NCBI GenBank assembly: GCA_002343775.1
Contig: DDSH01000020.1
Coordinates: forward strand, 136,527-200,526
Length of the DNA stretch: 64,000 bases
DNA from: Anaerolineales bacterium UBA2395
Lineage (GTDB): Bacteria; Chloroflexota; Anaerolineae; Anaerolineales; Villigracilaceae
Direction: 5' to 3'
In this document: piece by piece, positions 50,397 through 58,641 of the stretch
Numbering within the stretch: position 1 is the first letter of the stretch
Layout: each line of letters opens with the position of its first letter
The notes under the pieces: generated by a model
Told to the model about the DNA's origin: nothing
What the model saw: only the letters and a program-made list of their open reading frames with translations
Databases searched by the model: none
Translations under genes and position numbers: made by a program

Positions 50397-51953
50397 TTAG
50401 ATTCTGGAAACTCGTTTCTTCAACGAGTCGTCATCCATCTTTTTCATGATCCGTAGGACGAACTTCCAGTCACCGAGCCAGCCGAGGAACGCGCCCCAGA
50501 GTGCGGAGAAACCGGTCGGCGGTTTAGGAATCTCCACAGCAGACGAAAAATCCACGATACGGTCGTCGAGTTGGTAGACGTAGCGGCTGAGTTGTTTTGA
50601 ATCTGTCTCAGCGTCGAGGAAGGCACGCACGTTTTCGCGCTCCTGCGGCGTCATCCATTGTGGCAGGTCGGAGGTGGCTTTGAAGTCGCAGATCAAGGCG
50701 AGGTCTTGAAGTTGGGTCTTGTGCGATTCTGCGAGCGAATTTTCTTTGGTGACGAAATATTCAACATCCGGGTCGATGTGGACGAGGGGTTTTAGCCACA
50801 GGCGATGAACCACCGTGCGGATGGCATTCTTCGTCCCCGGGGTGGTGAAGTTTTGCAGCAGGGTCTCGTTGCGGTAGATTTCCCAATCGTGCGAAACATC
50901 CGGTCCGATGCGGATGGCGTCACACATGCCCAGGGCGGGCAGGATGGGTGTACCGCAGGTCAGGAAGAACGATCCGTCTCCCATCGCTTCACGCATATAA
51001 CGCAGGCATTCACGATATGCGGCTTCGCGCGGCATGTCGTTATAGCGTTTACCTTTCAACGCGCCTGCATAGAGGAAGTCAAGTTTGTAATAGTCAAAGC
51101 CCCAGCGGCGCACCAACTTCATGAGCGCAACCAGCCACGAGATTACATCGGGATGCGTGGTGTCGAGGGCGTAAAGTTCCTGTCCCCAGTTGAAGCCCGC
51201 GGACACGAGTCGTCCCTTTTCATCTTTTAATAACCAATCTTTATGTTCGCGATAAAGCCGAGATGTTTTCGCCGCAAGCAAAGGCGCGAGCCACAAGCCC
51301 GCACGCCTGCCTGTGGATTTGATCTTCTCTGCCAACGCCGTCATGCCCGATGGAAATTTTTCGTTCGGTTCCCAATCGCCGATGTTGACCTGCCAGCCGT
51401 CATCGACTTGCAAAACGTCGAAGGGCAAATTGCCAAGTTGGTCAAACGCTTCAAATAGGATTTTTTCGTTGATAGCGGTGTACAGGCTGTACCACGAGCA
51501 CCACACACGCGGAATGTGATTCTTGTCTGCCTTGCCAAAACGCCTACCTAATTCGTTGACGTATTCCTCGAAGACCTGACTCTCCTGCCCGTACGCAACC
51601 AGCCATTCGATCTCATCCGCTTCACTCTGACCGTTGAGTTGGTCGCCGACCAGAAACACATGTGCGTCTGTGGCAAGTGCGCCGAGCAGAAGGATGTTCC
51701 CATCCTCAAATTCAACCGCGCCGAGCCACGAGCCATGCGGATTTTTTTCATGCACATACACCGCGTCGGTTTGAAGCGGGTGGAAGATGGCGGGCTTTTG
51801 AACTGGGAGCGGGGAGAGGTCTGTCCATGCCGTGAATGACCACGATTGCCACCCATGCCGATAATAGCGGATGGGTGTGGCTTCGAGTTTTAGGTTGATC
51901 TCTTTTGTCTTGAAAATTTGGGGGAACTTGATTTTGGAAAACGTAATGTTCAT
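50397..51953 (-). CDS. Glycoside hydrolase family 36 (alpha-galactosidase-like)
   Basis: A 518-residue cytoplasmic enzyme. The N-terminal beta-sandwich (GWQSWSFTAW near 35) leads to a TIM barrel: WCSWYSLYTAINE (about 150), LQVDDGWQ (about 180), GLWLAPLLA, the nucleophile Asp in FDYYKLDFLYAG (about 285-296), and acid/base region CDAIRIGPDVSHDW (about 340). RIGPDV and KLDF are GH36/clan D signatures. It probably removes alpha-galactosyl or related sugars from oligosaccharides. No signal peptide is seen. It stands alone and is convergent with the phhB cluster; no sugar transporter is adjacent. Confidence 0.85.
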   Translation of the reverse strand: MNITFSKIKFPQIFKTKEINLKLEATPIRYYRHGWQSWSFTAWTDLSPLPVQKPAIFHPLQTDAVYVHEKNPHGSWLGAVEFEDGNILLLGALATDAHVFLVGDQLNGQSEADEIEWLVAYGQESQVFEEYVNELGRRFGKADKNHIPRVWCSWYSLYTAINEKILFEAFDQLGNLPFDVLQVDDGWQVNIGDWEPNEKFPSGMTALAEKIKSTGRRAGLWLAPLLAAKTSRLYREHKDWLLKDEKGRLVSAGFNWGQELYALDTTHPDVISWLVALMKLVRRWGFDYYKLDFLYAGALKGKRYNDMPREAAYRECLRYMREAMGDGSFFLTCGTPILPALGMCDAIRIGPDVSHDWEIYRNETLLQNFTTPGTKNAIRTVVHRLWLKPLVHIDPDVEYFVTKENSLAESHKTQLQDLALICDFKATSDLPQWMTPQERENVRAFLDAETDSKQLSRYVYQLDDRIVDFSSAVEIPKPPTGFSALWGAFLGWLGDWKFVLRIMKKMDDDSLKKRVSRI

Positions 51954-52029
51954 GCGGCGATTCCTAAAATTTTATGGCCATTGTACAGGATATTGACGAG
52001 TCGGGCAAATCCGCCTGAAACCGACTCCC

Positions 52030-52058
52030 TTGACGGCTATTCAGCCGTAAGGTATATT
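52030..52058 (+). promoter_or_regulatory. Promoter with palindrome, upstream of the Lrp gene
   Basis: TTGACG (52030-52035) and TATATT (52053-52058) are 17 bases apart, a near-consensus sigma-70 promoter. A palindrome ACGGCT-ATTC-AGCCGT (52033-52048) fills the spacer and touches the -35, as an operator would. The expected start of transcription is about 30 bases before ATG 52094. Autoregulation by the Lrp protein is a likely reading. Confidence 0.6.
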
Positions 52059-52093
52059 TTCCGTGTCACTTTCGGAAAAAAAGCCTGATACCC

Positions 52094-52600
52094 ATGTATG
52101 AATTCGACAAAACGGATATAAAAATCGTCAATTTACTTCTTGAGGATGGGCGTATGTCCGCTTCTGAGATGTCGCGCCGAATGGGAGACATTTCGGAACG
52201 GGCTGTCCGTTATCGTATCGACCGCATGATCGAAGAGGGCGTTATCCAGATCAGTGCAGTGGTCAATCCCGAAGCGCTCGGATTCAACATCAAAGCAGAC
52301 GTGTGGCTGGAAGTGGAAGCCGACACGGTGCTGGACGTTGCCAAGAAGATGGCTTCTTTCGAAAACGTGACGTACGTAGCCTGCGGCATCGGACAGAATG
52401 ACATCAGCATTCAGATCGTTGCACGCGACACTTCGGAGATCTACTATTTCGTCACCGAAGTCGTCCGCAAGGTTCCGGGGGTTCGTAAGACCACAACATC
52501 CATCGTGCCGATCATTCTCAAAGATGTTTACCAGTGGAGAGTGCCAGAGCGCATTGTAAAAGAACTGTCAGAGAACGAAACCATATCAGCATCTAAATAA
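52094..52600 (+). CDS. Lrp/AsnC-family transcriptional regulator
   Basis: A 168-residue regulator with an N-terminal winged helix (FDKTDIKIVNLLLEDGRMSASEMSRRMGDISERAVRYRIDRMIEEGVI, 4-50) and a C-terminal RAM (AsnC) ligand domain. The typical Lrp activator sequence is altered (MGDISERAVRYR in the recognition helix). Such proteins sense amino acids. It starts a 12-kb run of genes for amino compounds (two class III aminotransferases, MmsA, a symporter, PatA and PotABCD), so it is the obvious controller of this island. Confidence 0.88.
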   Translation: MYEFDKTDIKIVNLLLEDGRMSASEMSRRMGDISERAVRYRIDRMIEEGVIQISAVVNPEALGFNIKADVWLEVEADTVLDVAKKMASFENVTYVACGIGQNDISIQIVARDTSEIYYFVTEVVRKVPGVRKTTTSIVPIILKDVYQWRVPERIVKELSENETISASK

Positions 52601-52617
52601 CTCAATAAGGAGCAACC

Positions 52618-53916
52618 ATGTTCGGTTCAAAGACGCAAGCGTTGCAACAGCGTGCGCTTAAAGTTGCGCCGCTAGGTGTGAACTCCAATTTTCGCTACTG
52701 GGGAGACGGCATTACTCCGTACGTTGACAAAGCCAAAGGGGGCTACCTGTGGGATGTGGACGGCAAAAAGTACATTGACTATCGTATGGCGTTCGGTCCC
52801 ATTATTCTGGGGCACGCCCATGATGAAGTGGATCAGAAAGTCATCGAAGAAATTCAAAGGGGAGTTTTGTTCGCAATGACGGGGGAATTGGAGATCGAAG
52901 TCGTGGAAATGATCGTCGAGATGTCGCCTGCCGTTGAAATGGTTCGTTTTGCCTGCTCCGGCACCGAAGCGACCATGCATGCCATCCGTGTGGCGCGAGC
53001 CTACACCGGGCGCGACATCATCCTCAAATTTGAAGGCAACTATCACGGGATGCACGACCATGCCTTGTGGTCAACCTATGCGCCGGCAGATGCGTACGGC
53101 AACCGCCGCAGCCCCATCCCGGTTCCCGCTTCTTCAGGCATTCCAAAGACCATGCGCGAATTCATCATCACCCTGCCGTTCAATGACTTTGAAGGCTTCG
53201 AACGGGTGATGCGTTCCTATGGCGAGCAGATCGCAGCGGTCATCACTGAGCCGTGTCAGGGTAACTGCGCCGCCATCAATCCACAGGATGGCTTCCTGCA
53301 ACTCATCCGAAAAAAGACAGAGGAATATGGTTGTGTCTTTATTTTGGATGAAGTGAAGACGGGCTTCCGCATTGCCAATGGCGGGGCACAGGAATACTAC
53401 GGCATCAAACCGGACCTGGCGACATTCGCCAAATCCCTGGGCAACGGTTACCCGATAGCGGCTTTCGGCGGCAAACGCGAGATCATGTCCATTATTGGGC
53501 ATGGTGTGGCGCAGGGTGGGACGTACACCAACAACAAGCCCGGCGTGGCTGGCGCGTATGCTACCCTGAGCCTGCTCAAATCCAAACCGATTCTCAAGAC
53601 CATCGAAAAGCGCGGACAGCGCCTGATGGACGGCTTGAAGGATATTTTTGAAGAAAACGATATTCCCGCTGTTTTCACCGGCTATCCGGCGATGTTCTCA
53701 TTTTCGCTCGGCGTCGAATCTGTGACTTGTCAACGTGACTGGCAGGAAAGCGACCGGGATCTTTACCTCCATTTGGTAGAGAAAGCCATTGAAAAAGGAG
53801 TCATGCCCGATCACGATGCTCGCGAACCGTGGTTCCTCTGCTACGAGCATTCCGATGCGGATATTGATGAGACGTTGAATGTGTATGCGGAGATCGTGAA
53901 GGATGTGAAGAGATAG
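52618..53916 (+). CDS. Class III PLP aminotransferase (glutamate-1-semialdehyde aminomutase-like)
   Basis: A 432-residue aminotransferase. ACSGTEATMHAIRVARAYTGRDIILKFEGNYHG (near 110-142), FILDEVKTGFR (near 240) and the Schiff-base lysine in LATFAKSLGNGYPIAAFGG (near 268) are the class III signatures. Overall layout is closest to the glutamate-1-semialdehyde 2,1-aminomutase-like branch, but the context argues against a role in haem synthesis and for an amino-acid or amine transaminase. RBS AAGGAG precedes the ATG, 17 bases after the Lrp stop. Confidence 0.87.
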   Translation: MFGSKTQALQQRALKVAPLGVNSNFRYWGDGITPYVDKAKGGYLWDVDGKKYIDYRMAFGPIILGHAHDEVDQKVIEEIQRGVLFAMTGELEIEVVEMIVEMSPAVEMVRFACSGTEATMHAIRVARAYTGRDIILKFEGNYHGMHDHALWSTYAPADAYGNRRSPIPVPASSGIPKTMREFIITLPFNDFEGFERVMRSYGEQIAAVITEPCQGNCAAINPQDGFLQLIRKKTEEYGCVFILDEVKTGFRIANGGAQEYYGIKPDLATFAKSLGNGYPIAAFGGKREIMSIIGHGVAQGGTYTNNKPGVAGAYATLSLLKSKPILKTIEKRGQRLMDGLKDIFEENDIPAVFTGYPAMFSFSLGVESVTCQRDWQESDRDLYLHLVEKAIEKGVMPDHDAREPWFLCYEHSDADIDETLNVYAEIVKDVKR

Positions 53917-53990
53917 TTGAAAGTTGCAGGTTACAGGTTGAAGGTTTCTAACTTTCAACCTGTAACTTTCAACCTGTAACCGAGGAATTT
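53917..53990. repeat. Tandem and inverted repeat between two aminotransferase genes
   Basis: Two exact tandem copies of TTTCAACCTGTAAC (53953-53966 and 53967-53980) are the reverse complement of GTTACAGGTTGAA at 53930-53942. The whole gap is made of such units and ends with GAGGAA, which serves as ribosome-binding site of the next gene. The mRNA could form a long hairpin here. Confidence 0.8.
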
Positions 53991-55316
53991 ATGTCTAACC
54001 TAACCACTCAACAAATCGTTGACCTCAGCAAGGAGTACACTTTTTTCTCCTGGTCTGTACAGGGGCAGGTCAATCCCATCCCCGTTGAAAAGGCGGAGGG
54101 AATTTACTTTTGGGATACGGAGGGAAAACGCTACATTGATTTTTCATCCCAGTTGATGAACACCAACATTGGACACCAGCATCCGAAAGTAGTGAAAGCC
54201 ATTCAAGATCAGGCGGCGAAACTTTGCTTTGTGCATCCGGGCAATACGACCGATGTGCGTGCGATGTTGGGAAAGAAACTTGCTGAAGTAACGCCCGGCA
54301 ATTTGAAGAAGACCTTCTTTGCGCTCGGCGGTGCAGAAGCCAATGAGAACGCCATCAAGATCGCGCGATTCTATACCGGGCGGCACAAGATTCTTGCCCG
54401 CTATCGCTCCTATCACGGTGCGACTCATGGCTCCATTGCCCTCACTGGCGATTACCGCCGCCTTGCCGTCGAGCCGACCATGCCGGGCGGAGTCCATTTC
54501 CTGGACCCGTTTTGCTACCGCTGCCCGTTCGGGCAGAAGAAGGAATCCTGTAAGCGCGAGTGCATTTCGCATCTCGAAGAAGTCATCAAATACGAAGGTC
54601 CCGATAAGATCGCGGCGATCATCATGGAAGGTGTTGTTGGCTCGAACGGACTTATCGTCCCGCCGGATGATTACTGGCCCCGCGTGCGCGAGATTTGCGA
54701 TAAATACGGGATTCTGCTCATCTCTGACGAAGTGATGAGCGGTTGGGGGCGCACCGGCGAGTGGTTCGCTGTGGATAACTGGAAGGTCACGCCGGATATC
54801 ATCACCACCGCCAAAGGCATTACCAGCGGATACGTTCCGCTTGGCGCGGTCATCGTCTCGGATAAGATCGCCGAGTTCTTTGAAGATAAGTACCTTTACG
54901 CCGGGCTGACCTATAACGGTCATGCGCTTGCCGCCGCCGCCGCACTTGCCACGATCGATGTTTACGAAGAAGACCATCTTCTCGAAAATGCGCGGACGAT
55001 GGGCAATTATCTTGGCGAGTGTCTTGAAGATATCAAATCCCGCCATCCTTCGGTCGGAGACGTCCGATACATCGGGCTTTTCACGACTATTGAACTTGTT
55101 GCCAACCGCGAGACAAAAGAGATCATGTCCCCATCCGTGATGACGGAGGTTGGGAAGGTGCTACGTCAGAACGGTTTGTTCACCTTCATCATGGCGAACA
55201 ACATGGGCAGTATGGTCTTTGTCGTTCCGCCACTGTGCATCACAAAGGAACAACTTGATGAAGGGTTGGCGATTGTTGAGAAGGCGCTGGAAGTGGCGGA
55301 CGGAAAACTCGTTTAA
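53991..55316 (+). CDS. Class III PLP aminotransferase (omega-amino acid:pyruvate type)
   Basis: A 441-residue transaminase. FALGGAEANENAIKIARFYTGRHKILARYRSYHGATHGSIALTGD (near 105-149), the LLISDEVMSGWGRTGEWFAVDNW stretch (near 240) and the PLP lysine in IITTAKGITSGYVPLGAV (near 268). A cysteine-rich insert (YRCPFGQKKESCKREC, about 178-193) is characteristic of the branch that holds taurine- and beta-alanine-type transaminases. It probably converts an omega-amino acid into a semialdehyde for the MmsA-type dehydrogenase downstream. The substrate is inferred only from context. Confidence 0.87.
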   Translation: MSNLTTQQIVDLSKEYTFFSWSVQGQVNPIPVEKAEGIYFWDTEGKRYIDFSSQLMNTNIGHQHPKVVKAIQDQAAKLCFVHPGNTTDVRAMLGKKLAEVTPGNLKKTFFALGGAEANENAIKIARFYTGRHKILARYRSYHGATHGSIALTGDYRRLAVEPTMPGGVHFLDPFCYRCPFGQKKESCKRECISHLEEVIKYEGPDKIAAIIMEGVVGSNGLIVPPDDYWPRVREICDKYGILLISDEVMSGWGRTGEWFAVDNWKVTPDIITTAKGITSGYVPLGAVIVSDKIAEFFEDKYLYAGLTYNGHALAAAAALATIDVYEEDHLLENARTMGNYLGECLEDIKSRHPSVGDVRYIGLFTTIELVANRETKEIMSPSVMTEVGKVLRQNGLFTFIMANNMGSMVFVVPPLCITKEQLDEGLAIVEKALEVADGKLV

Positions 55317-55390
55317 AGGCGCAGGTTGAAAGTTGCAGGATAAAACCTAAAACCTTCAACCTTGAACCTTCAACTGATTTTGGAGAACTC
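55317..55390. repeat. Repeat units before mmsA
   Basis: GGTTGAAAGTTGCAGG faces ACCTTCAACCTTGAACCTTC in the 74-base gap, so most of it is imperfectly self-complementary. It is the same family as 53917-53990 and 46747/47193. The mmsA ribosome-binding site TGGAGA follows. Confidence 0.7.
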
Positions 55391-56857
55391 ATGGAAATCC
55401 TAAATTACATCAACGGCGAATGGGTCAAACCCAGCGTTACAGAATATTTCGATGTCATCAACCCGGCGACGGGGCATGTGATCGCGAAAACTCCGCTCGG
55501 TACAAAAGCGGATGTGGAAGCGGCGGCAAAAGCGGCGGGTGAAGCGTTTGTATCGTGGCGCAGAACCCCCGTCAATGACCGTGTGCAATACCTCTTCAAA
55601 CTCCGCAACATCATGCGCGAGCATGGTGATGCGATTGCCAAACTCATCACCGATGAATGCGGCAAGACCTTTGAAGAAGCCAAAGCCGAAATGGTGCGCG
55701 CCTACGAGAATGTGGAAGTGGCATGTGGAATGCCGCACTTGGGCAAAGGCGAGTTTGTGGAAGACATCGCTCCCGGCATCGACGAGATCATGATTCGCCA
55801 GCCGGTGGGGGTGTGCGCCACCATCGCGCCGTTCAACTTCCCTGGCATGATTCCCTTCTGGTATCTGCCCTATGCGCTGGCGGCGGGGAATACCTACATA
55901 ATCAAGCCGTCTGAAAAAGTGCCGATGACGATGCAATACATTTTCAAACTCATCGAGCAGGTTGGCTTTCCCAAGGGTGTGGTCAACATGGTCAATGGCG
56001 CGAAGGAAACCGTGGATGGCATTCTCGAACACCCCGCCATCCGCGCCATCACTTTTGTCGGTTCGACCAACGTGGCAAAGTACATTTATGCCACCGCCGC
56101 GGCACATGGTAAGCGTGTGCAGGCGCAGGGCGGCGCGAAGAATCCGGTCATCATTTTGCCGGATGCGGATATGGAAATGGCGACAAAGATCGTCGCCGAC
56201 TCTGCCTTCGGGTGTGCGGGGCAGCGCTGTTTGGCAGTTTCCCTCGCTGTGACCGTTGCTGAATCAAAGAACGAATTCACCGAGTTGATCTGCGATGCGG
56301 CTTCGTCACGTGTGGTCGGCTACGGCATGGACTCAGGTGTGCAGATGGGACCGTTGATCAATAAAGCCAGTCAACAGCGCGTGGAGCAATTGATCGCTCT
56401 CGGTGCGAAGGAAGGCGCGAACGTTTGCGTGGACGGGCGCGGGACGACCGTCAAAGGCTACGAGGGTGGATCCTTCGTCAGACCGACGATCATTTCCGAG
56501 GTCCAGCCGGGAAGCGAAATTGCGCGCACGGAAATCTTTGGTCCGGTGCTTAGTCTCATGCACGTCAAGACCATCGATGACGCCATCCAACTGGTCAACA
56601 GCGGACAATACGGCAATCAAGCCAGTCTGTTCACCACCAGCGGAAACGCGGCGCGCCGCTTCCGTTATGAAGCGGAGGCAGGCAACATCGGAATCAATAT
56701 CGGTGTCGCTGCGCCAATGGCGTTCTTCCCCTTCAGCGGTTGGAAGGATTCGTTCTTCGGTGATATGCACGGGCAGGGCATGGATGCGGTGGAGTTCTTC
56801 ACGCAGAAGAAAGTTGTGGTCGAGCGCTGGCCCAAGGAATGGAGCAGGAAGTTCTAG
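55391..56857 (+). CDS. mmsA: CoA-acylating methylmalonate-semialdehyde dehydrogenase (MmsA type)
   Basis: A 488-residue aldehyde dehydrogenase. It has the CoA-dependent branch features: FNFPGMIPFWYLPYALAAGNTYIIKPSEKVP (about 150-180), AQGGAKNP where other ALDHs have the catalytic Glu (ELGG), the active Cys in FGCAGQRCLA (about 279-288), and the C-terminal FTQKKVVVERW. It oxidises methylmalonate semialdehyde to propionyl-CoA or malonate semialdehyde to acetyl-CoA. In the island it would process the semialdehyde produced by the upstream aminotransferases, such as malonate semialdehyde from beta-alanine. Confidence 0.9.
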   Translation: MEILNYINGEWVKPSVTEYFDVINPATGHVIAKTPLGTKADVEAAAKAAGEAFVSWRRTPVNDRVQYLFKLRNIMREHGDAIAKLITDECGKTFEEAKAEMVRAYENVEVACGMPHLGKGEFVEDIAPGIDEIMIRQPVGVCATIAPFNFPGMIPFWYLPYALAAGNTYIIKPSEKVPMTMQYIFKLIEQVGFPKGVVNMVNGAKETVDGILEHPAIRAITFVGSTNVAKYIYATAAAHGKRVQAQGGAKNPVIILPDADMEMATKIVADSAFGCAGQRCLAVSLAVTVAESKNEFTELICDAASSRVVGYGMDSGVQMGPLINKASQQRVEQLIALGAKEGANVCVDGRGTTVKGYEGGSFVRPTIISEVQPGSEIARTEIFGPVLSLMHVKTIDDAIQLVNSGQYGNQASLFTTSGNAARRFRYEAEAGNIGINIGVAAPMAFFPFSGWKDSFFGDMHGQGMDAVEFFTQKKVVVERWPKEWSRKF

Positions 56858-56938
56858 TTCTGGTTATTCGCGGATACCTCGGGAGGGCATCCGCATAATC
56901 TAACCCGCTGGGTCGGGAAAAAGGAGCTATGCAAAGAA

Positions 56939-58573
56939 ATGGAACTGGAAGGCTATCCCTATGTTTGGCTGATCGTGACGTTCATTGTCGGCTTTTTTGC
57001 CGTTCGCATGGGCGTTGGGATTTGGGCGTCGCGGAAAGTTTCGACTGCCGCTGATTACATTGTGGCGGGTCGTAAACTTCCCATCTACATGGTCGGCGCC
57101 TCGGTGATGGCGACTTGGTTCGCGGCGGAGACGTTGATGGGCGCATCTTCGACCGCGTATCAATATGGCTTTCAGGGAGTCATCTTCGATCCCTTTGGAG
57201 CCGCAGCCTGTCTCTTCCTGTCGGGCTTTTTCTTCACCCGTGTGATGCGCCGCGCGCGTTATCTCACGGTGGTCGATTTCTTTGAGCGCAGGTTTGGTAA
57301 GAAGATGACCATCCTCGCTTCCATCCTGCAACTGATGACCTACTTCGTGTGGACGGGTGCGCAAATGGTTGCCGCCGGAACGATCGTCCATGCTTTGTTC
57401 CCGTCAGTTCCCATCGAAGTTGGCATGGTGCTTGTGGCGGTCTGGGTCACCGGTTATACCATGCTGGGGGGAATGCTGGCAGATACCCTGCTCGATTTCA
57501 TTCAGATGTTCTTCACGGCGGGCGGCGTCATGCTTATCTTCCTGTTCGTGCTGAATCAAGTCGGCGGTTGGGACGCCATGACGAATATCTCTGGAACGCT
57601 CTACAACCCCAAACCCTTCACGCTTCTGCCAGATATGCAAGGAGAGGCAGGCTATCTGGGTTACTTTGGCTCGATGGGTTGGATGTATTGGATCGCGGCA
57701 TGGATGGCGATTGGCTTTGGCTCCGTGCCTACACAAGACTTGTTCCAGCGTTCGATGTCTGCCCGTAACGAATCCACTGCGGTGTGGGGGACCTACATGG
57801 CAGGCGCGCTCTACCTGTTTTTTGGGATCATGTCGCCTCTGATCGGGATCATGATGTTCAACCTCGCCCCAGGCTTGGAGAACACCGACGGTGTTTTGGT
57901 CAAAGCCGCATTGGATTACATGCCTCCGATCCTGACCGCCATCTTCATGGCGGCGCTTGCCTCCGCCTTGATGAGCACGGCAGATAGTTCTCTGCTGGCT
58001 GGCGCTTCGGTCGTGACCCAGAACCTATTCCCGATCTTCGGCAAGAAACTCGACCCGGTGGAAGAGGTCAAGTGGACGCGCATCATGGTTGCCGTCAGCG
58101 GCGCGGTGGGCATTGTCATTGCCGTCAGCGCGGCGGTGATCTACGAACTGGGTGTCATTGCATGGTCGCTGTTGTTGGTGGGGCTGTTCTCGCCCTTTGC
58201 GCTCGGCATGTATTGGAAAAAGACCAATCAGTGGGGCGCGGTGGCAGGGTATCTGGGCGGATTTATCGCCTGGGGACTCGGCATTGTGGTTGCCTACAAC
58301 TTCGGCTTGGGCGGCGACTCAACGATGGTAGTTTGCGCGGGTGATACCGATTGCGCCTTCTGGGATGCGACCTACATCGCCTCCTTCCCCGCCTTTTTTA
58401 CCTCCCTGATCCTGACGGTTGTTGTGTCTCTGCTAACGCAGAAGAAGGATGCCCCCAAACCCATCACCGACATCGATGGCAAGGTGATCGATATCAACCC
58501 CTTCCACAACCTGGGGATTAGCCCCATCAAGGACGCCCTCAGAAAATTAAGACCCGAAGAATACAAAGAGTAA
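56939..58573 (+). CDS. Sodium:solute symporter family transporter
   Basis: A 544-residue membrane protein with about 13 helices of the SSS family. ADYIVAGRKLPIYMVGASVMATWFAAETLMGASSTAYQYGF (residues about 38-78) is the hallmark N-terminal region, and ALASALMSTADSSLLAGASVVTQNLF (about 342-367) is the sodium-binding and signature helix. The substrate is probably an amino acid, amine or carboxylate used by the neighbouring enzymes. AAGGAG lies 13 bases before ATG 56939. Another ATG in a different frame at 56929 comes first and would encode about 41 residues, which may lower initiation. Confidence 0.87.
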   Translation: MELEGYPYVWLIVTFIVGFFAVRMGVGIWASRKVSTAADYIVAGRKLPIYMVGASVMATWFAAETLMGASSTAYQYGFQGVIFDPFGAAACLFLSGFFFTRVMRRARYLTVVDFFERRFGKKMTILASILQLMTYFVWTGAQMVAAGTIVHALFPSVPIEVGMVLVAVWVTGYTMLGGMLADTLLDFIQMFFTAGGVMLIFLFVLNQVGGWDAMTNISGTLYNPKPFTLLPDMQGEAGYLGYFGSMGWMYWIAAWMAIGFGSVPTQDLFQRSMSARNESTAVWGTYMAGALYLFFGIMSPLIGIMMFNLAPGLENTDGVLVKAALDYMPPILTAIFMAALASALMSTADSSLLAGASVVTQNLFPIFGKKLDPVEEVKWTRIMVAVSGAVGIVIAVSAAVIYELGVIAWSLLLVGLFSPFALGMYWKKTNQWGAVAGYLGGFIAWGLGIVVAYNFGLGGDSTMVVCAGDTDCAFWDATYIASFPAFFTSLILTVVVSLLTQKKDAPKPITDIDGKVIDINPFHNLGISPIKDALRKLRPEEYKE

Positions 58574-58581
58574 GTCTTTTT

Positions 58582-58622
58582 ATCCTGGCAGGCTTCATTT
58601 CGTTATTTAAGCCTGCCAGGAT
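58582..58622 (+). terminator. Intra-cluster hairpin before patA
   Basis: The perfect 14-base arms ATCCTGGCAGGCTT (58582-58595) and AAGCCTGCCAGGAT (58609-58622) lie between the symporter and patA. TTATTTC follows rather than a pure T-run, so it is perhaps a partial terminator or an mRNA-stabilising structure inside the operon. The patA ribosome-binding site AAAGGAG follows at once. Confidence 0.7.
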
Positions 58623-58641
58623 TATTTCAAAGGAGAAAGTA

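Noticed and set aside
53917..53990. CRISPR array
   Set aside because: The repeats are only 14 bases, directly abutting with no spacers, and no cas gene is present.
56929..57054. A separate leader peptide gene before the symporter
   Set aside because: The 41-codon frame from ATG 56929 lies almost wholly within the symporter gene and has no independent support; its spacing from AAGGAG is too short.
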